In this document: piece by piece, positions 50,131 through 60,315 of the stretch
How the letters are laid out: each line of letters starts with the position of its first letter
Numbering within the stretch: the first letter of the stretch is position 1
Source: Candidatus Sabulitectum silens
GTDB taxonomy: Bacteria; Fermentibacterota; Fermentibacteria; Fermentibacterales; JCC-6
Direction of reading: 5' to 3'
Assembly (NCBI GenBank): GCA_001875255.1
Contig: MJAN01000002.1
Location: 372,001-436,000 of the forward strand
DNA: 64,000 nt
Notes under the pieces: generated by a model
The model's database searches: none
The model's input: only the letters and a program-made list of their open reading frames with translations
What the model was told of the DNA's origin: nothing
Made by a program: the position numbers and the translations under genes

Positions 50131-50357
50131 TTTTTCCCTCCTATTTCAATAACTATTAAATACAACTGAAGTCCTGATGTAATTTCATAATCAATCGCTT
50201 TGATGTCAATACTCATCAATCAGTCAGTATTGAACTATTCAAGGATGATGATGTGATCCCATTCAAGATCCTTTCAATTGGGAAGCAAAGCAACACACTT
50301 GGAATACTATGCTCCTGCTGAAGGTACCCTTCGGTATGGAGCAGGAAGGAAGTTGAA

Positions 50358-50731
50358 ATGAGAACAGCAGTGATCACAGCGGTCCTGGCGTTAACTTTAC
50401 AGCCGGCGCAGGAGCGTCGGCGCTGGCTTCATACGTCTGCACCGCCGAGGTGGTGGACGCAGGGGAGCACGACGCCGAAAACAACACAATGCGTGTAACT
50501 CTGAACATTCTTGAGGTAACCGAAGACCTGGCCGGTTATGGAATGGATGTTTTCAGTTACCTCATACCGGAAACCCAGATCAGCGTCGACTTGCAGGAAG
50601 TGTCACGACCCATTGAGGAGGGCGCCCTTATAGAAGTTGTCTTCTATCATGTTTCCGGCATTGTTCCCGGAAGCGATGGAAACATTGAGGACCATCAGAT
50701 AGAAACATGGGAACTGCTCTGCATCCTGTGA
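50358..50731 (+). CDS. Small exported protein, paralogue of 20951-21388, frameshifted
   Basis: About 124 aa. AGGAAGGA precedes the ATG at 50358; the signal peptide MRTAVITAVLALTL shifts frame near 50400 into AGAGASALASYVCTAEVVDA. Shared signatures with the paralogue are VCT(A/G)EV, the (L/V)xxxEV strand and VSGIV. Function unknown. Its 3' end faces the second UGA-containing gene seven bases away. Confidence 0.65.
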
Positions 50732-50737
50732 GACACC

Positions 50738-51364
50738 CTACCGCTGTGTTCCCAGCTCCACCTTGATGCCGCCGAAGGTCATCCCCATGAGCTCCAGCTC
50801 CCCCTCCAGAACCATATAGGGGACCAGGTTGTACAGGTCACCCGTGGAGCCGGGGCTTCCGTAATACGGAAACAGATCGACCAGACTTCTGGCAGGGCCC
50901 GCCTCCCAGTTGTGCACCGCCGCGCAGGACCACCCCTGGGGGTAGTAAATGTCTATCAGCAGATTATCGCTGCCGTTGTACCAGAATGGCTGGTCGAACT
51001 CTATGGTGAGGGAACTGCCCGACGCTCCGCCCAGTGGAAGGGAATCAATGAAGACCACTTCCTGCAGCGCTCCCGGGGCATAGTTATCCGCGAATGTCTC
51101 CGAAAGCTGATCTATGGTTACATGGGCCATCTTCATGGAGAAATCCCCGGCCCAGCCGCTGCAGCTGTTCGGGCGGACATAGGTTATGGAGCCTATCTCC
51201 ATGGCGAACCCTATATCCTCCTGCAAGACTACCTCCTGGCAGTGCTGAACATAGTCTCAAGAGTCGAAGGGGGAAGAGAATGAACCCTCCATGGAACCTA
51301 TCTCCAGGGTGGTCGCGAAGAGTGCTGCCAGGGGAACCAGCAGAAGAAAAGCGCTTTCATACAT
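50738..51364 (-). CDS. Exported protein with in-frame UGA (candidate selenoprotein), paralogue of 22229-22846
   Basis: 208 residues if UGA is read through. The ATG at 51364 follows AAGGAG; the N-terminus MYESAFLLLVPLAALFATTL is a signal peptide, although the nearby frame starting MKA could be the true beginning if one base is wrong. UGA is codon 36 (51259-51257): SSPFDS-UGA-DYVQHCQEV. From there to the IGxI strand there are 24 residues, exactly as in the paralogue. The domain continues LSETFADNYAPGAL and QPFWYNGSDNLLIDIYY and ends MTFGGIKVELGTQR. A 6-bp hairpin with loop AGGA begins 13 bases after the UGA. A Cys six residues after the UGA could pair with Sec. Confidence 0.7.
51228..51243 (-). 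promoter_or_regulatory. SECIS-like hairpin downstream of in-frame UGA
   Basis: Stem ACTGCC / GGTAGT (five Watson-Crick pairs and one G-U) with loop AGGA starts 13 bases after the UGA at 51259-51257. Spacing, stem length and loop length equal those at 22707-22722, while the stem sequence differs, so pairing rather than sequence is kept. Confidence 0.6.
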
Positions 51365-51539
51365 CTCCTTCTTGTTAATCACCTCAATACTATACAGCGA
51401 AGAAAGACCCGAAGAACAGGCTTCGGCAATTCCGCTATTGCAAGTTTACCATACCATGCAGGGGATTATACTCATTACGGGATGGGATTAACCGCTTCCC
51501 TGTGTTCCTCTGTCCGGGTTTTCACCGTGAAAGGTGCCG

Positions 51540-52172
51540 ATGAACATGAAAGCTTCTGAGAACCTTGCGGGTGTCATGGAACGGCTGGCCGGTGTCCTCG
51601 GAGGGGCCTCGGAACCGGATCAGGCCCCTTCCCCGGTTACTCCGGACAAATGGGCCGGCATATTAAGCGAAAAAGGTCATCCCGTATCGGGAAGCATCCA
51701 GTTGCAGAAGATCCCCTCCTGCGCTGGAACCTATGGCGGCAGACCATTCTTTGTGGCTGCCCACAGGGGAAGCGAGATGACCATCGCGGCAATGTGCTTT
51801 GCTCCCTGCCGTTTCAGCGTGGTAACCGGCAGCCTGATGGCCAGGCTGGCTTTTCTGCGGGGGAGGAGGCTGCGGTTCAGCGACCCCGAACTGGAAGGCA
51901 GATTCGTGGCAAGGTCCATGGGCGAATGCAGGATCGACGGCATTTTCCAGAGCACAGAAATGAATTACATCCTCACAGGCATGATGCCCTTCTTCGAGCT
52001 GTCCGGTGAACAGGGTTCACTGAGTCTCCGCTTCGACTTCACGGCAGGCTCCATAACCCTGGACAGCGTTTTGAGGAGAATGGAAAGCCTGAATACCCTG
52101 GCGGGGATGCTGGAGAGGGAAACCTCGGGGAACGAAGCAGGAAAAGACCGGCAAGGCAGCATTGCCCTATGA
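51540..52172 (+). CDS. Hypothetical cytosolic protein
   Basis: 210 aa from the ATG at 51540 (AAAGGTG upstream). No signal peptide or membrane segment. The region GTYGGRPFFVAAHRGSEM and MNYILTGMMPFFELSGEQGSLSLRFDF suggests an alpha/beta fold. I recognise no family. It overlaps the next reading frame and probably forms an operon with the TolB-like gene downstream. Confidence 0.5.
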   Translation: MNMKASENLAGVMERLAGVLGGASEPDQAPSPVTPDKWAGILSEKGHPVSGSIQLQKIPSCAGTYGGRPFFVAAHRGSEMTIAAMCFAPCRFSVVTGSLMARLAFLRGRRLRFSDPELEGRFVARSMGECRIDGIFQSTEMNYILTGMMPFFELSGEQGSLSLRFDFTAGSITLDSVLRRMESLNTLAGMLERETSGNEAGKDRQGSIAL

Positions 52173-52185
52173 GGGGTGGGAATTG

Positions 52186-53202
52186 ATGAACACCATCGGA
52201 AGGTACGGCGGCACGGGGGTTGCATCACTCATCTGTCTGTGGGTGAAGACGGTTCTCCCTCTGCCCATGGCGTATGGAGATACCCTGATTCAGGTTGAAG
52301 GAAGTGAGACCATTGCGGTGGATCTTGGGAAGAACTGGGATCCGGACCCCTATGCCATGATAGCCTTCCTCCTCGAAGACGACATCTGGCTGACAACCGA
52401 AAACGACAAAGCGATAAATCTCACCGGTTCCGGGAAGGTGTTCAGCTTCGCCTGCGATCCTGACATACCCGGTCTGCTGTACTATTCCGTACTTGGGGAA
52501 TCCCTCGACCTCTGGGTGTACACCCTGTCACTGGTGGAGGGTTACCAGTCCGGCTGTATAGGGATGGTGCCGAACGAAACACACGATACCAGCTATTTCG
52601 TTACGGATACATACGGTGAAAGGGCACAGATGGAAGTCGACGGAGCAGAGCTTAAGATAGAATGCGACTTCCGTTGGGGCTTGTTCCGTTTCACCGAGGT
52701 TGCTGTGATCGACCTGTCATCCATCAAGGGTGATCCCCCGCCTCCGGACACCCTTAACTCCGGACTCCCTGAGATCCTTATCACCCACCGGATGGTGAAC
52801 GGCATTGCGGAGCTCTTCTGCACCGTGGGCGATGGCTTAGCCTATCAGCTTTCGAGGACAGGCGCCATCACCAGATTCGATGAATTCTATCTGAGGGACC
52901 CTCCCGACTTCGGTGTGTCGCCTTCGGGCAAGAAGGTCCTCTTCAGTCTGATCACTGATTTCGGTGATCTTGCCCACGGCCCTCTGCTTATCGTGAATAT
53001 CGACGGAACGAACCAGACGGTGCTACTCTCCGACATGATGCTGATGAACTTCAACCACCGGTGGGTGGGAGACATTCTGTTCTTTACATACTATTCCTAT
53101 GAAGGCCAGGCGGAGTGGCTGTACATGCTTGAAGGCCCGGAGAACATCCCCTCGGTTGTGGTTGCAGGCGGTGGGCAGTTCGATGTGATCATCCTGGATT
53201 AA
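52186..53202 (+). CDS. Exported WD40/TolB-like propeller protein
   Basis: 338 aa from the ATG at 52186, preceded by GAGGGGTGGG. An N-terminal hydrophobic segment (GVASLICLWVKTVLPLPM) acts as a signal or anchor. TolB-like strands follow (MIAFLLEDDIWLTT, VSPSGKKVLFSLITD, LLIVNIDGTNQTVLLS), a PD40-type pattern. There is no sorting domain. It likely binds proteins or glycans in the periplasm. It converges with the next gene with a four-base overlap. Confidence 0.6.
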   Translation: MNTIGRYGGTGVASLICLWVKTVLPLPMAYGDTLIQVEGSETIAVDLGKNWDPDPYAMIAFLLEDDIWLTTENDKAINLTGSGKVFSFACDPDIPGLLYYSVLGESLDLWVYTLSLVEGYQSGCIGMVPNETHDTSYFVTDTYGERAQMEVDGAELKIECDFRWGLFRFTEVAVIDLSSIKGDPPPPDTLNSGLPEILITHRMVNGIAELFCTVGDGLAYQLSRTGAITRFDEFYLRDPPDFGVSPSGKKVLFSLITDFGDLAHGPLLIVNIDGTNQTVLLSDMMLMNFNHRWVGDILFFTYYSYEGQAEWLYMLEGPENIPSVVVAGGGQFDVIILD

Positions 53203-54033
53203 TACAGTGCCGCCTTTATTGCTCCCCAAGTGGCCGGGGCCAGGCTCATTTCCATGCTGTACTCCATCTGTGAGATCAGGCTTTCTCCCACTGTGCCCTG
53301 GTAGCTGATGTAGATGCAGTCGTTGAAGGCGTTGTATGCCAGGCCATAGAGTATGTCTCCGTTGGAGAATGGCAACTGGGCGTAACCCAGGTAGGTCAGA
53401 TCGGTGCCGGTGTACTGATAGAACCAGATCCCCTGGGCGGTGTAGGCTGTAACCGCCACAAGGGTGTTGCCCATGTGGGGCATTACGGTGATTCCTGAAA
53501 GCTGTCCGGGTATCTCCGGTGTCGGGAAGACGGTTGATGCACCGCCGGCGGTGAGCCTTCTAACCTCGGCTGTTCCACCTGTCAGCCAGTAGTGGGTGCC
53601 GTCGAAATCCAGACCCCTGCCGTCGGCGCCTGTGGGGTCCGAAAGCTGGTCCATGAAAGGCCCAGTTCACTGAATAGTAGAGATCGCTGTCGGTCCAGTC
53701 GGTGGTGAGCAGGGGCCATTCCGACGGGCTGTTCTGGTCTATGGCCACCCCGAAGCACTTCGTGTTGCCCGGGTCCAGGGGTATGTTCAGCAGCAGGGCC
53801 CCGGTTGCCGGGTGGTAGCCGTATATCTTCAGGTCCAGGTTGTTGGTGCCCAGAATGGTGCCGTCGGCCATGGCATCCAGACCCATTGCCCGCTGGTTCG
53901 ACCCGGAGCCGTAGGCCCAGAAGGTGTTTGCCAGGAAAAGCTGGATCTCCGCCGTCTGCGTTGCGGGATCGACTGGATTGCCGGTGCGGAGACCTGTTGC
54001 CAGAATGACCAGAATCACTGTCAGCATATGCAT
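53199..54033 (-). CDS. Exported propeller-like protein with LxxxTWGAIK C-terminus, frameshifted
   Basis: About 277 aa. Signal peptide MHMLTVILVILATGL; strands such as MGLDAMADGTILGTNN, KIYGYHPATGALLLNI and DGRGLDFDGTHYWLTGG suggest a propeller. The frame changes near 53650 (YSVNWAF to MDQLSDPTGAD). It ends LAPATWGAIKAALY, matching the ends of the two UGA-containing proteins, and probably shares their sorting route. Confidence 0.7.
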
Positions 54034-54209
54034 GTTCCCCTCCTTTAGTCCTTTGCGCTCTTAGTATTATACTGTTTTCTGTCTGCTTAACTCCTGCCTT
54101 CTGCTGATTGGGTTACTGATGCTCCTTTCCCTTCATTTCTTGTTTTTAGCTATGCGGTTGGGTATTCTATTCCATTGTGTTCGGTTCAACTCCGGGGGGG
54201 TAAGACAGT

Positions 54210-55965
54210 ATGAAGGATATTCCAGGCGGGCCGCTTCGAGACATCAAAAGATACGATACCGTTCCCCTTATGGTGAGGGCTTCTTCCCTTGCCCAAGGGG
54301 AAAGGGAATTCATGAGGGAATTCCGTGGCGACGGATCTCCCCGGAGCATTTCCTTTGCGGCGCTTGAAGAAGCGGCATCCTGCTTTGCCAGGGGGCTTCT
54401 GGAGCTGGGGCCGGCTCCTGTGGTGGCCCTTTCCGGCAGGAACGGAATAGACTGGGCCACGGTGTTCCTGGGAACCTTTTCGCCGGTGGCGTGGTGGTAC
54501 CCATAGACAGGGAGCTGCCCCCGTCGGACATCTCGGGAATAATTCATTACTCAAGGGCTTCGGTTTTCGTGTTCGACGGCTCCATGGAAGAGTCGGTTCA
54601 TTCCCATCTGCGCTCGGGCAAGGGGTCGGTGTGCTCCCGGTACTACGTTATGAACGGGGAAAGCTCCCTGTTCCCCGGCTTTTCATCACTGATGCTCCAG
54701 GAGGGGCGGTGCTTCCTCCCTTTGCTGAAGATTCCGATGTGATCTCCTCCTCCGTGGCGGTGATCTCATACACATCGGGCACCATGGGGGCTGCCAAGGG
54801 CGTGGTGCTTTCCCACGGCAACATACTCAGCGACCTCCAGATGATGCTGGCGTCGGCCTTCATACGAACCGACGAGGTCTTCCTGTCTGTTCTGCCCTTC
54901 CACCACATGTACGAGTGCGTCTGCGGGTTCCTATGCCCCCTTCAGCACGGATGCACCGTTGTGATAAGCCGGGGGCTCAGGTACATAGTGGAAGACCTCT
55001 CGGCGAATTCCATAACCCTTGTGCTGGGTGTGCCCCTTCTCTGGGAGGGGATGTACCGCAGGATAATGGCCCAGATAGGATCCATGCCGGCTGGAAAGCT
55101 GAAGTTCGGCTTCGGGAAGACCCTTTCCAAAGCTGCTGAGCTGGTGGGCTGAAGGGAACCCGCAGGAAGATCTTCTCCGCGGTTCACGACAGGTTCGGCG
55201 GTTCCCTGCGCACCCTTGTCTCCGGCGGCGCAGCCTGGATGCTGAGGTTATGAGGGGGTTCGATCGGCTGGGCTTCAGAATGCTCCAGGGCTACGGCCTC
55301 ACTGAATGTTCCCCCATCGTTGCTGTCTGCAGGTACAATGTGCGGGTTCCCGGCACCGTTGGCCCCCCTCTGCCCGATGTGGATGTGCGCATAGAGTCCC
55401 CGGACGCGAAGGGGCCGGAGAGATCCTTGTGAAGGGGCCCAATGTGATGCAGGGCTATAACAACGACCCTGAAGCAACCGCCCGGGTGCTCTCACCGGAG
55501 GGATGGTTCCGCACGGGGGACTTCGGAAAGCTTACGAACGGGATCCTTACTGTTACCGGCAGGAAGAAGAATATCATTGTGGCCAAGAACGGAAAGAACG
55601 TATACCCGGAGGAACTGGAACACCAGCTGAACCGCAGCCCCTTTGTGGCCGAAAGCCTTGTGTTCGGCAGGGAAGCAGTGACCAAGGGCGAGGAGATTTG
55701 GAGCATAGTGTTCCCGGACTACGATGCACTGATAGCCCTGGCCGAGGAAAAGGGAGAGAAACTCACGGAGAATTTCGGCCTCTCCGTCATACGCTCGGAG
55801 ATCCGTTCCGTTAACGGGCACAACCCCTCCTTCAAGCGTATCTCCAACTACATCATCCGTGACACCGAGTTCCCGAAGACCACAACGAAGAAGATCCGCA
55901 GACCCAGGGTTTTGCGGGAAGCTGGCATTGCCCCGGAAAAGGTTCACTCGGTGGCCACCGGATAG
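54210..55965 (+). CDS. AMP-dependent long-chain acyl-CoA synthetase, several frameshifts
   Basis: About 585 aa across four frame breaks (near 54490, 54720, 55160-55250 and 55420). Adenylate-forming motifs are all present: YTSGTMGAAKGVVLSHGN (P-loop), YGLTECSPIV (A5), GWFRTGDFGKL (A7), and NIIVAKNGKNVYPEELE (A8/A10 region). It activates fatty acids to acyl-CoA through acyl-AMP. The many breaks each restore family sequence, so the gene is probably intact in the cell. Confidence 0.82.
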
Positions 55966-56208
55966 TGTTCCTGAAAAGGGACAGGCACTGGACGCCAGGG
56001 GTCTTTGTGGCTTGATACTATTGTTCAGTGGCTGGTTAACCGTTATCATAAAACTTGTGCCCTGTTCAATCAGGAAAACGGCTGTGCCCCGAATGCGGGA
56101 ACCACACCTGCCAGACAACAGGGCTGGTTGACAGCGGTGCTTACCTGACAGCATTCGCAATGGGAATACCCGGCTGAGATATGGCCATACAACCATAAGG
56201 AGCCGTTC

Positions 56209-59201
56209 ATGCCCGGATTCACCGACTCCCGAGACGACATCAGCCCGCTACCTGAGATCCGTATTCAGGAGCTTATAGATAACTCTCCCATAGGAGTCTT
56301 CATAACAACTCCCCGGGGAAGCATCATCTCTGCCAATCCGGCTCTGGTAAGGATGTTCGGCTACAACAGCTCGAAGGAAATGATCAAATCAGTCACTGAT
56401 ATTGGTTCCCAATTGTATGCCTGTCCCTCTGACAGAACGGAATTCAAACGGTTGCTGGAAGAACACGGAGAGGTCCTGAACCACGAGTGCAGGTTTCAGC
56501 GAAGGGACGGAACCTGTTTCTGGGGTTCCATGAATGTCCGGTTGAAACAGGAGGAAGATGGGCGGATATCGGCTTACCAGGGGTTCATTGCGGACATTAC
56601 GGACAGAAATAGATCCAGCGAAAAGCTGAGGCAGCTTGAATGGATGCTCTCTGGAAATCATGCTTCTGACCCTGAAGTCCATGATCAGGGATACGGCGAC
56701 CTGACCCTGTTGAACAAGGAAGGGATAATTCTCAAATCCATAGGTCGTGAGCGGCTGGAGAGTTTCGCCAATGAATACCTGGAATTGCTGGGAACCTCCT
56801 CGGCGGTCTATGAGGCGAACGGCGACTACGCCTTCGGGATCTTCGCCTCGGGGTGGTGTCGGATGATGGACTGCGCCTCCAGAAAACTCTGCGATACCCC
56901 TGATAATGTAAAAGCACTGAACTCAGGCCTTTGGCTCTGCCATGAATCCTGCTGGACGAACTGCTCCAGACGGGCCATTGCCGAAGGTGCTCCTGTGGAC
57001 ATCGCGTGCAGCGGGGTATTCGGCTTCACGCCATACCTATCTTCGCCGGGGAAGAAGTGGTGGGAGCTATCAATTTCGGATACGGCGACCCCCCAAAGGA
57101 CCCGGACCAGCTGAGAAAGCTCTCAGAGACCTACCATCTCCATCACGAAGACCTGATCCGGGAAGCTCGGGCATACCACTCCCGCCCGCCTTTCATCATC
57201 GAGCTGGCAAAAAAGAGACTTCGGGCCACTGCCCGGATCATCGGTTCCATGATTGAGACCCGGCAGGCTGATGAAGCCCTTCGCTACAGCGAAAGAAAAT
57301 ATCGACTGCTTGTGGAGAACCAGACTGATCTTGTGGTAAAGGTTGACACCAGGGGGCGGTTCCTGTTCGCGAGTCCCTCCTACTGCAGGATGTTCGGCAA
57401 GAGTGAAGAAGAACTCCTGGGTAAAAGGTTCCTCCCTCTTGTGCACGATGAAGATAGAGCCGCCACCGAAGAAGCCATGAAGGGTCTTTATTCTCCACTG
57501 CATACGGCCTTCATTGAACAGCGCGCCATGACGGAAAAGGGCTGGATATGGATCGCCTGGGCAGACACGGCGGTGCTGGACAGCCAGGGTAATGTTAAAG
57601 AGATAATCGGCGTCGGGCGTGACATCACTGAAAGAAAGAGGATGGAAGAAGAGCTGCGGCATTCCCATCTTCTGATGAAGTACATAATAGAGCACGATCG
57701 AAGCGCGATCGCTGTACACGACAAGGACTTGAGATACATTTACGTGAGCCGGAAATACATTGATGATTACAACATTAAAGACCAGAATATTATCGGCAGG
57801 CACCACTACGATGTGTTCCCTGATTTGCCTCAGAAATGGAAGGAAGTTCACCGGAAGGCCCTGGCAGGGCAGATCCTGAGTGCGGAAGATGATCCATATA
57901 CCCGGGAAGACGGCTCTGTGGAATGGACCCGCTGGGAGTGCCGTCCATGGCATGAATCAGATGGCTCCATCGGCGGGATCATAGTTTACACTGAAGTAAT
58001 CACCGAGCGAAAGCGAATGGCGGAGGATCGGGAGAAAATGCAGGCACAGCTGGTTCAGGCCCAGAAAATGGAATCCGTGGGCAGACTGGACGGCGGGGTG
58101 GCCCACGACTACAACAACATGCTCGGCGTTATCATTGGAAACGCGGAACTGGCCCTGGACAAGCTCTCCGATGACGACCCCCTTCACGGGGACCTGAGGG
58201 AGATACTCGATGCCGCCCGTCGTTCCGCGGACATCACCAGTCAGCTGCTCGCCTTTGCCCGATGGCAGATCATCGACCCGAAAGAGATAGACCTGAATGA
58301 AACCGTGGAACATATGCTGAAGATGCTCCGGCGGCTCATAGGTGAAGACATCAACCTGTCATGGCAGCCCGGCCGGGGCGCAATGCCGGTTTTCATGGAC
58401 CCCTCCCAGCTCGACCAGCTCCTGGCCAACCTTCTGGTAAACGCCCGGGATGCCATAAACGGAGTTGGAAGGGTAACCATCCATACAGACAGCGTCCTTT
58501 TCGATGACGACTATTGCGCTGTCCATGCGGGGTTCATCCCCGGCGAGTTCATAATGCTTACGGTCAGCGACGACGGCTGCGGAATGGACAGAGAAACCAT
58601 CAGTAGTGTTTTCGAGCCATTCTTTACCACCAAGGGAGTTGGAAAGGGCACCGGGCTGGGTCTTTCCACCGTTTACGGCATCGTGAAGCAGAACAGCGGT
58701 TTCATCAATGTGTACAGCGAGCCGGGAGAAGGAGCAACCTTCAATATCTACCTTCCCCGTCATGAGGGCCAGGGTGGCTCTGTCAGTGTAAAAGATCCTG
58801 TGGAAACCCCAATGGGCCGCGGTGAGACCATCCTGGTAGTTGAAGACGAGATAACTATTCTGAAACTCACCCGGAGAATGCTTGAAATGCTTGGATACAC
58901 CGTTCTGGCCGCTTCCAACCCGGGCATGGCTGAGGCTCTGGCGGCGGAACATGCCAGCAGTATCCACCTGCTTCTCACCGATGTCGTCATGCCGGAGATC
59001 AACGGAAGGGACCTTGCAGAAAGGTTCAAGACACGCTATCCCAACCTCCGGGTCATGTTCATGTCCGGTTACACCGCCAACGTGATCGCCCACAGGGGAA
59101 CGCTGGATCCCGGGTTCAGCTTCATACAGAAGCCATTTTCCAACCTGAATCTCGCGGTCAAGGTTCGGGAAACACTGGATAAGGAGTTGTCAGATCAATG
59201 A
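56209..59201 (+). CDS. Hybrid histidine kinase with PAS and PocR-type sensor domains, frameshifted
   Basis: About 997 aa; AAGGAG precedes the ATG. Order: PAS (IDNSPIGVFITTPRGSI), PocR-type sensory domain with its cysteine set (GWCRMMDCASRKLC, LCHESCWTNCSRRAI, restored VVGAINFGYGDPP after a break near 57012), two more PAS (VKVDTRGRFLFASPSY; AVHDKDLRYIYVS), HisKA (GRLDGGVAHDYNNML), ATPase (VNARDAINGVG, DDGCGMDRETI, GTGLGLSTVYGI) and receiver (LLLTDVVMPEINGRDL). No membrane helix, so cytosolic sensing. PocR domains bind small hydrocarbon-type ligands or metals in known cases. Confidence 0.88.
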
Positions 59202-59252
59202 TTTGCAAGGCGGCTGTCTGCGGAGCAGCAATGGCCCCAGAAAAGGAGGAAC

Positions 59253-59636
59253 ATGGCTGAGAGAGAACCGGTTCAGCTTGATGGGGATCTGGAGATCAGG
59301 GAGCGGAAAACTCCTTCCAGACCAAAGAAAGGCCGCGGAAACGCCCTGAAATGGCTGCTGCCGATTCTGGCCGCGGTGGGCATTTACGCTCTGTTCTTCA
59401 ACGGAGGCGGAACCGACGGCATCCTGAGGGAACCCACCGCCGACCAGATAGTAGTGGCGGAGGAGATAACGGCAACGGTCAAGGAACACATCGAAGAGCA
59501 TGGCATACCAGATGATCCAGCGGAACTGGACCTTCCCGAGGGAACAGACATAATGATAAGCCCGGACGGCTCCTGGATTGCCAGCACCCCCGACGGCCAG
59601 CTTGTTTCATCACCCGGGGGGCTTACTCCCAGATAG
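59253..59636 (+). CDS. Hypothetical single-pass membrane protein
   Basis: 127 aa; AAAAGGAGGAAC precedes the ATG. A basic N-terminal tail (RKTPSRPKKGRGNALK) and one helix (WLLPILAAVGIYALFF) anchor an acidic periplasmic domain (ATVKEHIEEHGIPDDPAEL, MISPDGSWIASTPDGQL). It starts 51 bases after the hybrid kinase and is likely co-transcribed. No family recognised. Confidence 0.55.
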   Translation: MAEREPVQLDGDLEIRERKTPSRPKKGRGNALKWLLPILAAVGIYALFFNGGGTDGILREPTADQIVVAEEITATVKEHIEEHGIPDDPAELDLPEGTDIMISPDGSWIASTPDGQLVSSPGGLTPR

Positions 59637-59647
59637 ACTGATCTGCC

Positions 59648-60043
59648 TCAGTCCCAGTTGACGAATGCGTTGTTCCAGATGTATCCGTGGTTAAGCCAGC
59701 ATGTGGCTCCCACTCCCCATGCGCATACATTGTAGTCGGTGCTGCCGGCGGAGTAATAAACCGCAAAGGCGTATTTCACCTTTGCCGTCTGGCACTCCAT
59801 ATCCTGGGGAACATAGCCGTCCAGGGTGGGGTCAACCCAGGTTGGAACATTGAAGATCGAGGTGTCGCCTTCGTCCATGAAGTAGAGGTGAAGCCCCTGT
59901 ACGATAAGCCTCTGGTTGGTTCTGCATGCGGCCTGTTTTGCGCCCTCGGATACATCGGTGAACCTGGGTATGGCTATGGCGGCCATAATGCCAAGGATCA
60001 GAACTACCACCATAAGCTCGATAAGAGTGAAACCGCTACGCAT
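59648..60043 (-). CDS. Type IV pilin/pseudopilin
   Basis: 131 aa; GAGGAGG precedes the ATG. The short leader MRSG is followed by the prepilin cleavage site and hydrophobic helix FTLIELMVVVLILGIMAAIA, with Glu5 present. The globular part (DVSEGAKQAACRTNQRLIVQGLHLYF) has two C-terminal cysteines (YNVCAWGVGATCW) that may form the disulphide loop. It would be processed by a prepilin peptidase and assembled into a pilus or type II secretion pseudopilus. Such genes often lie alone. Confidence 0.88.
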   Translation of the reverse strand: MRSGFTLIELMVVVLILGIMAAIAIPRFTDVSEGAKQAACRTNQRLIVQGLHLYFMDEGDTSIFNVPTWVDPTLDGYVPQDMECQTAKVKYAFAVYYSAGSTDYNVCAWGVGATCWLNHGYIWNNAFVNWD

Positions 60044-60315
60044 TGAACCTCCTCACAGCAGGACAACAGAAACTAAACCGTTATGCCCACCGGGGCAAGT
60101 ATCGAATAACGCTGCACAGGGGAAGGAGACTATGGGAAACCATCTCGTAGACCATGTACTTCAACATCCAGATGGGTTTTACAGCTCCTTTCAGGCCGAT
60201 GGACACGGTTGAGACCGGGTAATATCTTCAAGGGACTCTTAAGGCAACCTACTAAACGGTTGGGAAGAACCGTTCCGCTCTGCGGTCCGGTTGGATCTTC
60301 TTCGGAGGGTATTTC

